Shown piece after piece: positions 1-5,908 of a stretch of DNA of 6,233 nucleotides; the first letter of the stretch is position 1; the number at the start of each line of letters is the position of its first letter. The position numbers were made by a program, and so were the translations under genes. Source of the DNA: Methylococcaceae bacterium (GTDB taxonomy: Bacteria > Pseudomonadota > Gammaproteobacteria > Methylococcales > Methylomonadaceae). Location: contig JABFST010000452.1 of assembly GCA_013140465.1 (NCBI GenBank), forward strand, positions 1-6,233. The letters run 5' to 3'. The notes under the pieces are model-generated. The model was not told the origin of the DNA. It did no database searches and saw only the letters and a list, made by a program, of their open reading frames with translations.

Positions 1-1
1 C

Positions 2-814
2 ACCCTAAATTGCGAGTTACGCTCGGTCAATCACCGTTATTGCGACATCACCATAAAATTGCCCGACCACCTGCGCTTTATAGAAACCGACTTGCGCACC
101 TTGTTGACGGGCAAAATCAACCGTGGCAAAGTGGAATGTGGCTTAAGCTACAAAAAACAGCTAAAAAACGGACAAGGCTATTATGTCAATATGGATGCCG
201 TCACCGCCTTGCTGGCGGCAACTGACCAAATTGAAGAGCAGATGCTGGCGCCGCTGTCATTTTCGGCCTTAGACGTATTGGCATTTCCGGGCATACAGCA
301 TGAGCAAAACACCGACAAAACCCACTTAGCCGAAGCCATCAACCAACTAGTCAAAAAAACCTTGTCTGACCTATTGGAGGTCAGGGAACGCGAAGGCGCC
401 CAGCTTAAGCTATTAATAGAAGAACGTTGCCACAAAATGCAGGCGTTTGTCGTGCTGGCACAACAGCGTATGCCCGAGGTGCTGCAACTGATCCGCACCC
501 GGCTAAAAGACAAAATCGTTGAATTGGTCGCCCAACCCGATTTTGACCGCCTAGAGCAAGAGCTAGTGTATTTGGCGCAAAAGCTGGACATTACCGAAGA
601 GCTGGACCGCCTTAACACGCATATCACCGAAGTATTGCGCGTCCTTACCCAAAAAGACCCCATAGGCAGGCGCTTGGACTTTTTAATGCAGGAACTTAAC
701 CGCGAAGCCAACACCTTGGGTTCCAAATCCACCGACAAAGAAATGACCCAAATCGCCATTGAACTTAAAGTGCTGATAGAGCAAATGCGCGAGCAGATAC
801 AAAATATAGAGTGA
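2..814 (+). CDS. yicC: YicC family endoribonuclease, N-terminus cut by window edge
   Basis: This is the YicC/YloC family, reported to be cytoplasmic endoribonucleases that act in RNA turnover. The reading frame is open from base 2 and gives 270 residues. Compared with the roughly 287-residue E. coli protein, about 18 N-terminal residues lie outside the window. Conserved landmarks are RSVNHRY near the left edge, RGKVECGL, the VREREGAQLK segment, LEQELVYLAQKLDITEELDRL, and the hallmark C-terminal block GRRLDFLMQELNREANTLGSKS (given here for its key GRRLDF and NREANTL parts), ending in IEQMREQIQNIE. The C-terminus is essentially identical in pattern to the E. coli protein and the stop is TGA at 812-814. 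A TTG at 59 could be taken as a start, but homology continues upstream of it, so it is internal. The gene converges with the DUF262 gene; its true start and upstream context are not visible. Confidence 0.96.
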   Translation, partial: TLNCELRSVNHRYCDITIKLPDHLRFIETDLRTLLTGKINRGKVECGLSYKKQLKNGQGYYVNMDAVTALLAATDQIEEQMLAPLSFSALDVLAFPGIQHEQNTDKTHLAEAINQLVKKTLSDLLEVREREGAQLKLLIEERCHKMQAFVVLAQQRMPEVLQLIRTRLKDKIVELVAQPDFDRLEQELVYLAQKLDITEELDRLNTHITEVLRVLTQKDPIGRRLDFLMQELNREANTLGSKSTDKEMTQIAIELKVLIEQMREQIQNIE

Positions 815-847
815 TGCGCCAAGCCGTCTCGTACACTTGGACAAAGT

Positions 848-1107
848 GCTTTTGGTATTGAAAGTAAACTATTATTAGTTGCGTTTCGTTATATGCCACC
901 GTAAATAACAACAACCGCTTTAAAGTGCGTACAATTGGTAACGACCTTTGCTCAAGATTTGTGGTTTCTTTATCGGTTTGCAGGTAAAGCCGCACCCACG
1001 GTTAATATCACTGCCTATAGTTAGGTAAACCAAACTACGCTGCTAAAGTTATTCCTTGGTCAGATAATAGGGTGGCTAGTGTTGGCATCGCATTAGGGTT
1101 TAAATGA
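848..1107 (+). pseudogene. Possible decayed outer-membrane beta-barrel fragment
   Basis: No intact gene lies between yicC and the DUF262 gene. On the + strand, frame 1 gives a barrel-like stretch at about 889-984 (LYATVNNNNRFKVRTIGN, then SRFVVSLS) before stops at 985, 1003 and 1018. The same frame then reads LGKPNYAAKVIPWSDNRV and SVGIALGFK up to a TGA at 1105-1107. An alternating polar/hydrophobic pattern ending in GxALGFK resembles the last strand of outer-membrane barrels. Frame 2 covers part of the gap (AGKAAPTVNITAYS, 980-1021), which would fit frameshifts. No start codon or ribosome site is evident, and the end overlaps the DUF262 gene on the other strand by 15 bases. I recognise no specific family; it may be chance. 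No clear Rho-independent terminator for yicC is seen in this stretch. Confidence 0.3.
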
Positions 1108-2778
1108 GACTTGCCAAGTGTTGGCGGCTTGCTGGGATAACCATGCTTGATAGGCGTTTAAACTGGGTAAATCCCATTGTTTATAGGTCGCTACTTGAAG
1201 CGCCAAAGGAAAATGTGATGCCAAATACGCCTGTTTTTTTTCATCAAAATTTGCCCGCTTAAGCTCGTCCTTTTCGAGCAATACAAAATTGCCTAGTCGG
1301 TCTTGAATATCGTTAATACCTTCACCAAAATATCCATCCCACACCTGGTTGGGATTATAAGGGCAAACATGCTCCAACGTAACTTTGGTAGGGTCGGTTT
1401 TATGGCCTAAATACGCTTCAATTTCAGCCAGTAAAAACCTGATTTTTTTTACCGATCGGCGGCTGGGCATTTTATGGAATTCAAACACATTCATAAACTG
1501 CTCATCACTGGGGTAGAGTTTTTTAAATAACCCGCTATTTTTTACATGGCTAGCACGCAGGAATTCTTTGTTATAAATCTTAATGGCCAATTGGTTATAA
1601 GTGGATTCCTGCTCATTGGGCGATAAATGGCAGATCACGTTATAGCGGATCACCAAAACATAAATGTACTGGCAAAGCTTAACAAACTCTTCTGCCGAAA
1701 ATAACTGGAACGCCACCATTAACACCGTAAACGGTTGTTTAATATTAAATAACTCAAACGCCTCCAAATATTTTTTTACGCCGCGATAGACATCATCTTG
1801 ATTAGCCCACCAGTCATCATGTGGATTTAAAAGAGAGGCATAAATAGGGGCATAATCACTCAATGAACGCAAATATCCATAAGCTTGCTCCGGTGTCGTC
1901 ACAAGTTTTCGTACCGACGCAAAAAGTTCTTTCTTAGTCACCAAAGTAGCTTGGAAATTATGATGGTAGCGGATAAATTCCGTGAAATTGCTTTCACCTA
2001 GCTGTTCGACTATACCTGACCATTTTTCGTCCAAATCCTCCAGATCATCATCCACAACATCATTGTTTTTGGTAACGACTGAAAAAATGTAATTTTTGAG
2101 CAAATCAGGCGTAGAAAGCTGCACTCCGCGCGCATTCAGGGTTTCAAAAACTTTATAAGCATTCAGGTCATCTTGTACGACAATTTTGGTAAAAACCATG
2201 CCTGATGAAACCCGCTCAATAAACTCGGCTATTTCTTGCCCGCTAGAACCTACCTTTTTATCTTCAAAAAAGGTAAAACATTTGTTAAGCAGTTTATTGG
2301 TATACGTTAGCCCTCGCTTATTTGGCGCATTCAAGCTAGAACATAATGCCTTAAAATTCGCCCCATTATTTCTATTTAATGACAGCTTGCTGTCAACTTT
2401 TAAGGAAATCGGGTTTTTGGAGCCAATATAGCGTTCGGTCAACACTCTAAGCCGTTCTTTGTTTTCCTCGGCCTCTTTATCATTATCAATCAGCAACTGG
2501 ATGTTTTTCATTGCTGCCAGCACAATCAACGACAAGGTTATTAACCGTTGCTGCCCGTCTATCACTTCAAAATCATGCTGGCTTTTGCGTTGTAATACGA
2601 TATAGCCCATATAATGGTATTGCTCATCAGCAATGGTTTGTATGTCAGCCCACAAATCTTCCCACTGCTCCCTATCCCACGCATAGTCGCGCTGAAATCG
2701 GGGGACTTGATATTTAACACCGTTGCTAATCAACTCCTGAAAAGTCTGGTTAGTCGGTTCCATTAACATAAAAGCCAT
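1093..2778 (-). CDS. DUF262-DUF1524 (GmrSD/BrxU-type) endonuclease-like protein
   Basis: A 561-residue single-chain protein with the architecture of GmrSD/BrxU type IV restriction enzymes and SspE. The N-terminal ParB/Srx-like DUF262 domain shows VPRFQRDYAWDREQWEDLW (residues 25-43) and the nucleotide-site motif DGQQR (74-78) followed by LITLSL. FETLNARGVQLSTPDLLKN (211-229) is the usual second DUF262 block. A helical middle follows, then a C-terminal DUF1524 HNH-like domain with EHVCP (469-473), RLGNFVLLEKDEL (494-506) and ANFDEKKQAY (509-518). Family members use NTP-stimulated cleavage of modified or unmodified phage DNA; the substrate here is unknown. The Asn usually seen about four residues after GNxxLL appears to be Leu506, so nuclease activity is not assured. 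The ATG at 2778 is chosen because AGGA sits 7 bases upstream. It follows the vapC stump by 21 bases, suggesting cotranscription. The stop is TAA at 1095-1093. Confidence 0.9.
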   Translation of the reverse strand: MAFMLMEPTNQTFQELISNGVKYQVPRFQRDYAWDREQWEDLWADIQTIADEQYHYMGYIVLQRKSQHDFEVIDGQQRLITLSLIVLAAMKNIQLLIDNDKEAEENKERLRVLTERYIGSKNPISLKVDSKLSLNRNNGANFKALCSSLNAPNKRGLTYTNKLLNKCFTFFEDKKVGSSGQEIAEFIERVSSGMVFTKIVVQDDLNAYKVFETLNARGVQLSTPDLLKNYIFSVVTKNNDVVDDDLEDLDEKWSGIVEQLGESNFTEFIRYHHNFQATLVTKKELFASVRKLVTTPEQAYGYLRSLSDYAPIYASLLNPHDDWWANQDDVYRGVKKYLEAFELFNIKQPFTVLMVAFQLFSAEEFVKLCQYIYVLVIRYNVICHLSPNEQESTYNQLAIKIYNKEFLRASHVKNSGLFKKLYPSDEQFMNVFEFHKMPSRRSVKKIRFLLAEIEAYLGHKTDPTKVTLEHVCPYNPNQVWDGYFGEGINDIQDRLGNFVLLEKDELKRANFDEKKQAYLASHFPLALQVATYKQWDLPSLNAYQAWLSQQAANTWQVSFKP

Positions 2779-2785
2779 AAGGTAT

Positions 2786-2790
2786 TCCTG
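2786..2790 (-). promoter_or_regulatory. Ribosome binding site of the DUF262 gene
   Basis: On the minus strand CAGGA is followed by a 7-base spacer (ATACCTT) and then the ATG at 2778. It is the best Shine-Dalgarno match in the cluster and decides for the first of three close in-frame ATGs (codons 1, 4 and 6). It lies between the vapC stump stop and the DUF262 start, so the gene has its own translation signal and does not need coupling. Confidence 0.7.
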
Positions 2791-2799
2791 TTGTGCTTA

Positions 2800-2886
2800 T
2801 CAATTATCATCGTTTTCAAAAGCATTCTCCATTTCGCCGTTAAAATAATAAATCAGGATATTGGTATCCAATACATAACGTTTCAT
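2800..2886 (-). pseudogene. vapC: Truncated VapC-type PIN toxin, 28-residue stump
   Basis: The ATG at 2886 opens a 28-codon frame reading MKRYVLDTNILIYYFNGEME and ending at TGA (2802-2800). KRYVLDTNILIYYF is the textbook first strand and helix of a PIN-domain ribonuclease (PF01850), with Asp7 the first acidic metal ligand. A full VapC is about 130 residues, so roughly four fifths, including the remaining acidic residues, is missing and the product cannot be an active nuclease. The last residues, ENAFENDDN, do not look PIN-like and may come from whatever DNA was joined here. The ATG directly abuts the TAA of the upstream antitoxin-like gene, the usual vapBC spacing. The DUF262 gene starts 21 bases downstream. 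I see no further PIN segment in any frame before it, so this is a deletion or replacement, not a simple frameshift. Confidence 0.8.
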
Positions 2887-3174
2887 TTAATAACGTTCCC
2901 ACTCGTTACGCATTTCCTCAAGCTGTTTATCAGTATTTTTTAAGTAGCTAACGGCAAAAAACTGTTTTGGATTAAATGATGGACTGGCTAAATCATCTGT
3001 TGATCTTTTATCTGTTATCGATGCAGATTGATTAGTTTTTATATCGGCAATAGGATGATTTTTTATCAGTTCACACAAAGCAATATTTACAATTTCATTA
3101 ACATCATCGATTGCTAAACAATATGTTGCATTATTTAGCAATTCATCATCAATCATAACTAATTGCTGCATCAT
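2887..3174 (-). CDS. vapB: VapB-like ribbon-helix-helix antitoxin
   Basis: A 95-residue protein from the ATG at 3174. The N-terminal segment QQLVMIDDELLNNATYCL followed by VNEIVNIALCELIKNH has the pattern of VapB antitoxins (PF09957: strand with IDDELL, then two helices with an NxAL motif), which bind their own promoter as ribbon-helix-helix dimers and neutralise VapC through the C-terminal tail. The tail is polar, longer than in most VapB proteins, and ends in EEMRNEWERY. I chose this start because AAGAG sits just upstream and the family match begins there. The frame stays open to a GTG at 3282, but those 36 extra codons lie mostly in a dispersed repeat. The next codon after its TAA is the start of the truncated vapC, so this is now an antitoxin without a working local toxin. 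A weak TATAAC on the minus strand at 3223-3218 could be its -10 box. The family is fairly sure; its function here is not. Confidence 0.72.
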   Translation of the reverse strand: MMQQLVMIDDELLNNATYCLAIDDVNEIVNIALCELIKNHPIADIKTNQSASITDKRSTDDLASPSFNPKQFFAVSYLKNTDKQLEEMRNEWERY

Positions 3175-3235
3175 TTTTCTCTTGGCTATTGCATCATTTC
3201 TATGTGTTGGCGTGGATGTTATAAAATTAAAAGCC

Positions 3236-3282
3236 CGTAGGAAGGGTCGAGGCGATAGCCGAAACCCATCAAAATCCGGCAC
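3236..3282 (-). repeat. Dispersed repeat, copy A of an inverted pair
   Basis: Read on the minus strand it starts GTGCCG, contains GATGGGTTTCGGCTAT (3270-3255) and ends ACCCTTCCTACG. It matches copy B at 3339-3387 in opposite orientation: 16 identical core bases plus matching ends. It supplies most of the spurious N-terminal extension of the vapB frame and lies in that gene's leader. No transposase is nearby, so it resembles a short intergenic palindromic element, not an insertion sequence. Confidence 0.75.
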
Positions 3283-3338
3283 TCATATTCACGATAAGAA
3301 TCACCTTTTTTAATGGCTAATAAACATCACCAAAGACC

Positions 3339-3387
3339 GTGCCGACATTGGCGATGGGTTTCGGCTATGGTCTCTACCCATCCTACG
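3339..3387 (+). repeat. Dispersed repeat, copy B of an inverted pair
   Basis: This copy reads GTGCCG, then GATGGGTTTCGGCTAT (3353-3368), then ACCCATCCTACG. It is the inverted partner of copy A, with 56 bases between them (3283-3338). Differences are confined to the spacer after GTGCCG, a few bases after the core, and one base in ACCC(A/T)TCC. The pair could form a long stem in DNA or RNA between the RloC-like gene and vapB. Confidence 0.75.
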
Positions 3388-3390
3388 CAA

Positions 3391-3408
3391 ACCCATCTTA
3401 TGATGGGT
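3391..3408 (-). terminator. Short hairpin downstream of the RloC-like gene, weak terminator candidate
   Basis: A perfect 7-bp stem (ACCCATC with GATGGGT) and 4-base loop lies about 30 bases after the RloC-like stop codon. On the minus strand it is followed only by TTTG, so as a Rho-independent terminator it is weak. The stem reuses the ACCCATC word of the adjacent repeat, so it may simply be part of the repeat cluster. Confidence 0.4.
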
Positions 3409-3438
3409 GCATTATTCCAGCAAATACCGATCTTTATT

Positions 3439-5790
3439 TTACTTCGGAATTAATCGGTTATAAACAAACTCCATAAATTGGCTTGCAGTATGACGTTGAT
3501 CTTCAATGTCACTATTGATCCACTTATGATGATTCGGATTTAACGTCTCCCTCCAATCGTGAATTAAGCTTGCAGTATCCTCGGAAATTCCCCCAATTTC
3601 TTTTAATCTGTCTATTCTGTCAGCAAGATTACGTTCGTCAATTCCTGCTAATTGCTGGGCAAATCGAAGATTAATTTCATTTTCTAGGAAAACTCTTAAG
3701 TCTCCTACGTTGTGGGAGTTAGTGTTTCTATTAATGAAGCAGAAAATATTATGGGCTACTTTTTCATGGGCTGTCTTTATAAATTGTTCGATTTCTGTGA
3801 CTTTGAGTTCCGATGTACTTCCATTACGCTCAATTGAAAGCAACTTTACTGTTTTATTATTTCTGTAAGTATTTAAAAACCTAGTAACTCCCTCTTCAAA
3901 ATGGCTAAGCAAAATTACTTGCCTAACATCCTCTGACAGCTTCACGATTTCTTGATGCACCATTGATATTCGATGGTTATCAAATGAAGTAACCGGATCA
4001 TCTAAAACCACGATACATTTTTTCTTTTCATCCTTGCTCAAGCCATCTAAGGCTGCCCAAAAAACAGAAAGAGCTAATGACCGTCTATCCGACTCACTAA
4101 AAACACAATCTAAGTTTTTATCTGGAATATCATGCTCATGAAGCTTAACTTTTAAATAATAAATAGGTTTATGGCCTCTGGTGTCCAAGCCTTTTTTAAG
4201 TTGAAAATCATGGCTACCAAATAAACGAAAAAATTTATTGAGGCGGTCAAAATAGTTTTCTATAAATTGGCTTTGTTCGGTTGCCAACTGCTCTTCAAGG
4301 CTGGGAATTTCTACTTTTAATTTTTTGACTTTCTCATCAAAATCCAAGTAGTTTGTGCATTGTTCTGATAGCTGAATTCGCTGAAGTTTTCTTTTTTCTA
4401 GTTTTCCATCACGCTCTATTTCAATTAGTCTTCGATCAATTGTTGCATCTACCAGTGATGCCTTAAATGAGTGATAAATTAAATTAATGTCCGCTATTCG
4501 TTTGTTGTATTGGGCGACTTTTTCCGTAATTGCTGTTTCTACCTCTAACAAACTATTGCATTGCAAGGCATCTATCGCTTTATGTGAAGAGGCTAGTTTT
4601 TGTTTTATTAATGACTCAACCTCATTATTTAAACTGGAAATGAGTTGTTCCCATTTTAAATAATCTTCGCTTAACTGTGTTTCCAACGCCATTATTTGTT
4701 CTTGTAGCGAACGAAAAAGCTGATTGTCTTCTAATAGCTCTGGATAGCTCATTATTACTGATGTATTGGTTGCAATAATAATTTTTATGGGATGGGTTCG
4801 ATCTTTAAGAAGTTCTGCCTTGCTTTTTTCTAACGCCTGCTGGATATGCTTGTCATGGTTTTCGTAAGCTGTATCAAAGCTTTGCCGATAAACATCCAAT
4901 AGTGATTTAGCTTCATTGCTCAGTGTTTGCCCACAGAATTGGCATGTTTCCGAGTTATTTTGCGCTAGACCTTGCCGTATCCAAACTTCGGCTTTCTCGG
5001 ATGATTTAAAATGGGTTTGAATGTGTTCTGCAAGTTTTTGTTGGGCTTGTTGATGGTGGGATTGCAACGAGGTCATAAATGCCTCATTTAGCTTGCTGAG
5101 CGAAATTGAAAAATCATTTTTCCATTCAATAAGTTCGCATTCTTTCCGCAGCTGAATACTTGATGCCTCTTTTTGGCGTTTTTTCAACTTCGCATAATCA
5201 TTGCGTAATGATTCAATTTTGTCATTCAGTTGATCTTTTGATTCAATTGGAGATAAACGAAAAAATCCCTCTAAATCTTCAATATCTTTAAATGCGGCCT
5301 TCTGTAAATCATTGCGCTTTCGCGTAGCCTCGCCTTTTTGCTTATTTTTAGTCTCAATTTCCTGTCTTTTTGCCACACCTTGTGCGCCAAGCACAAACGA
5401 GCTGAAATTATCCTTGGTTTCTCTGGAAAACTGCTTTCCTGAAAAAAGGTTGTTGTGATAAAAACCGTCGTCAAAAATTTTTAGCTTAAACCCTGCCGGT
5501 ATTGACGGCTGCCAAATATCGTTTTGATACTTAATTTTTTGTTCACTTTGACATACGTCCGTTACAAATGAAATTTCAGCTTGCTGAGATTGTTGGTCGT
5601 TAGGTATTGTTTTTCTCTGTTTTATAGCATCGGTATTGCCACTTTCCAAACTGGATAACAAATCACCCAAGGTTGATTTTCCATAAGTATTTCTGCCAAA
5701 TATCAAGGTAATTTGCTCAAATTGAGCACTGTTTGGCGTACAGAGCCTAAACCGACCAATATTTTGAATTTTAATTATTCTTTTTAGCAT
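3439..5790 (-). CDS. rloC: RloC-like ABC ATPase with zinc hook and anticodon-nuclease-like C-terminus
   Basis: A 783-residue protein of the AAA_13 (RloC/PrrC) type. Known RloC proteins pair an SMC/Rad50-like ATPase with a tRNA anticodon nuclease and are thought to shut down translation during phage infection or DNA damage. Visible here: Walker A GRNTYGKST (32-40), the FDDGFYHNNLF block (106-116), coiled-coil-rich segments around 140-260 and 290-520, a zinc-hook CQFCGQ (Cys283, Cys286) between them, a signature-like SESDRRSLALS (565-575), Walker B IVVLDDP (593-599) with SFD D-loop (602-604), and the LLSH switch His630. The C-terminal 115 residues carry LRVFLE (Arg699, Glu703) and RETLNPNH (Arg747, His754, an Rx6H HEPN motif). 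An R-x3-E plus His arrangement resembles the PrrC catalytic triad; the assignment of these residues is inferred. Length is close to known RloC. GAGA lies 6 bases before the ATG. No frameshift is seen. Confidence 0.82.
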   Translation of the reverse strand: MLKRIIKIQNIGRFRLCTPNSAQFEQITLIFGRNTYGKSTLGDLLSSLESGNTDAIKQRKTIPNDQQSQQAEISFVTDVCQSEQKIKYQNDIWQPSIPAGFKLKIFDDGFYHNNLFSGKQFSRETKDNFSSFVLGAQGVAKRQEIETKNKQKGEATRKRNDLQKAAFKDIEDLEGFFRLSPIESKDQLNDKIESLRNDYAKLKKRQKEASSIQLRKECELIEWKNDFSISLSKLNEAFMTSLQSHHQQAQQKLAEHIQTHFKSSEKAEVWIRQGLAQNNSETCQFCGQTLSNEAKSLLDVYRQSFDTAYENHDKHIQQALEKSKAELLKDRTHPIKIIIATNTSVIMSYPELLEDNQLFRSLQEQIMALETQLSEDYLKWEQLISSLNNEVESLIKQKLASSHKAIDALQCNSLLEVETAITEKVAQYNKRIADINLIYHSFKASLVDATIDRRLIEIERDGKLEKRKLQRIQLSEQCTNYLDFDEKVKKLKVEIPSLEEQLATEQSQFIENYFDRLNKFFRLFGSHDFQLKKGLDTRGHKPIYYLKVKLHEHDIPDKNLDCVFSESDRRSLALSVFWAALDGLSKDEKKKCIVVLDDPVTSFDNHRISMVHQEIVKLSEDVRQVILLSHFEEGVTRFLNTYRNNKTVKLLSIERNGSTSELKVTEIEQFIKTAHEKVAHNIFCFINRNTNSHNVGDLRVFLENEINLRFAQQLAGIDERNLADRIDRLKEIGGISEDTASLIHDWRETLNPNHHKWINSDIEDQRHTASQFMEFVYNRLIPK

Positions 5791-5839
5791 TGGGAATCTC
5801 GAAAATTGGCATTTTGGGCGAAAATAACGTTGCTATTTT

Positions 5840-5864
5840 GGTGGGCAGAAAAGCGTTGCCCACC
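5840..5864. repeat. Hairpin GGTGGGCA/TGCCCACC between gatB and the RloC-like gene
   Basis: A perfect 8-bp inverted repeat with a 9-base loop (5848-5856) sits about 45 bases after the gatB stop and 50 bases before the RloC-like start. It is not followed by a run of T on either strand, so it is a poor intrinsic terminator. It resembles the short intergenic palindromes near 3240-3410. The neighbouring GGGTTAAGCAACCTACGG (5887-5904) looks like another piece of such repeat DNA. The RloC-like promoter must lie in or next to this element, but I cannot identify convincing -35/-10 boxes. Confidence 0.6.
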
Positions 5865-5908
5865 CTCTTTAGCTACGCCCACAATTGGGTTAAGCAACCT
5901 ACGGAGAC

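Noticed and set aside
59..814. TTG at 59 as the yicC start
   Set aside because: Family residues (CELRSVNHRY) continue in frame upstream to base 2, so the gene is cut by the window and TTG is internal.
181..822. 213-codon open frame on the minus strand inside yicC
   Set aside because: It is antisense to a clearly conserved gene, rich in Ser/Cys/Arg, with no recognisable domain.
765..995. 76-codon minus-strand frame spanning the yicC end
   Set aside because: It overlaps the conserved yicC C-terminus, has no family resemblance, and I see no ribosome site for it.
2186..2717. Short plus-strand frames within the DUF262 gene
   Set aside because: They are antisense shadows of conserved DUF262 motifs with no sign of translation signals.
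3175..3282. GTG at 3282 giving a 131-residue vapB product
   Set aside because: The extra 36 codons are largely repeat copy A translated; the antitoxin pattern and a plausible ribosome site start at 3174.
3236..3408. CRISPR array or insertion sequence
   Set aside because: There are only two inverted repeat copies with no regular spacing or spacers, and no transposase frame is present.
5840..5864. Intrinsic terminator of gatB
   Set aside because: The stem is strong but no T run follows it on the gatB strand (it reads AAAATAG), so it is reported as a hairpin repeat only.
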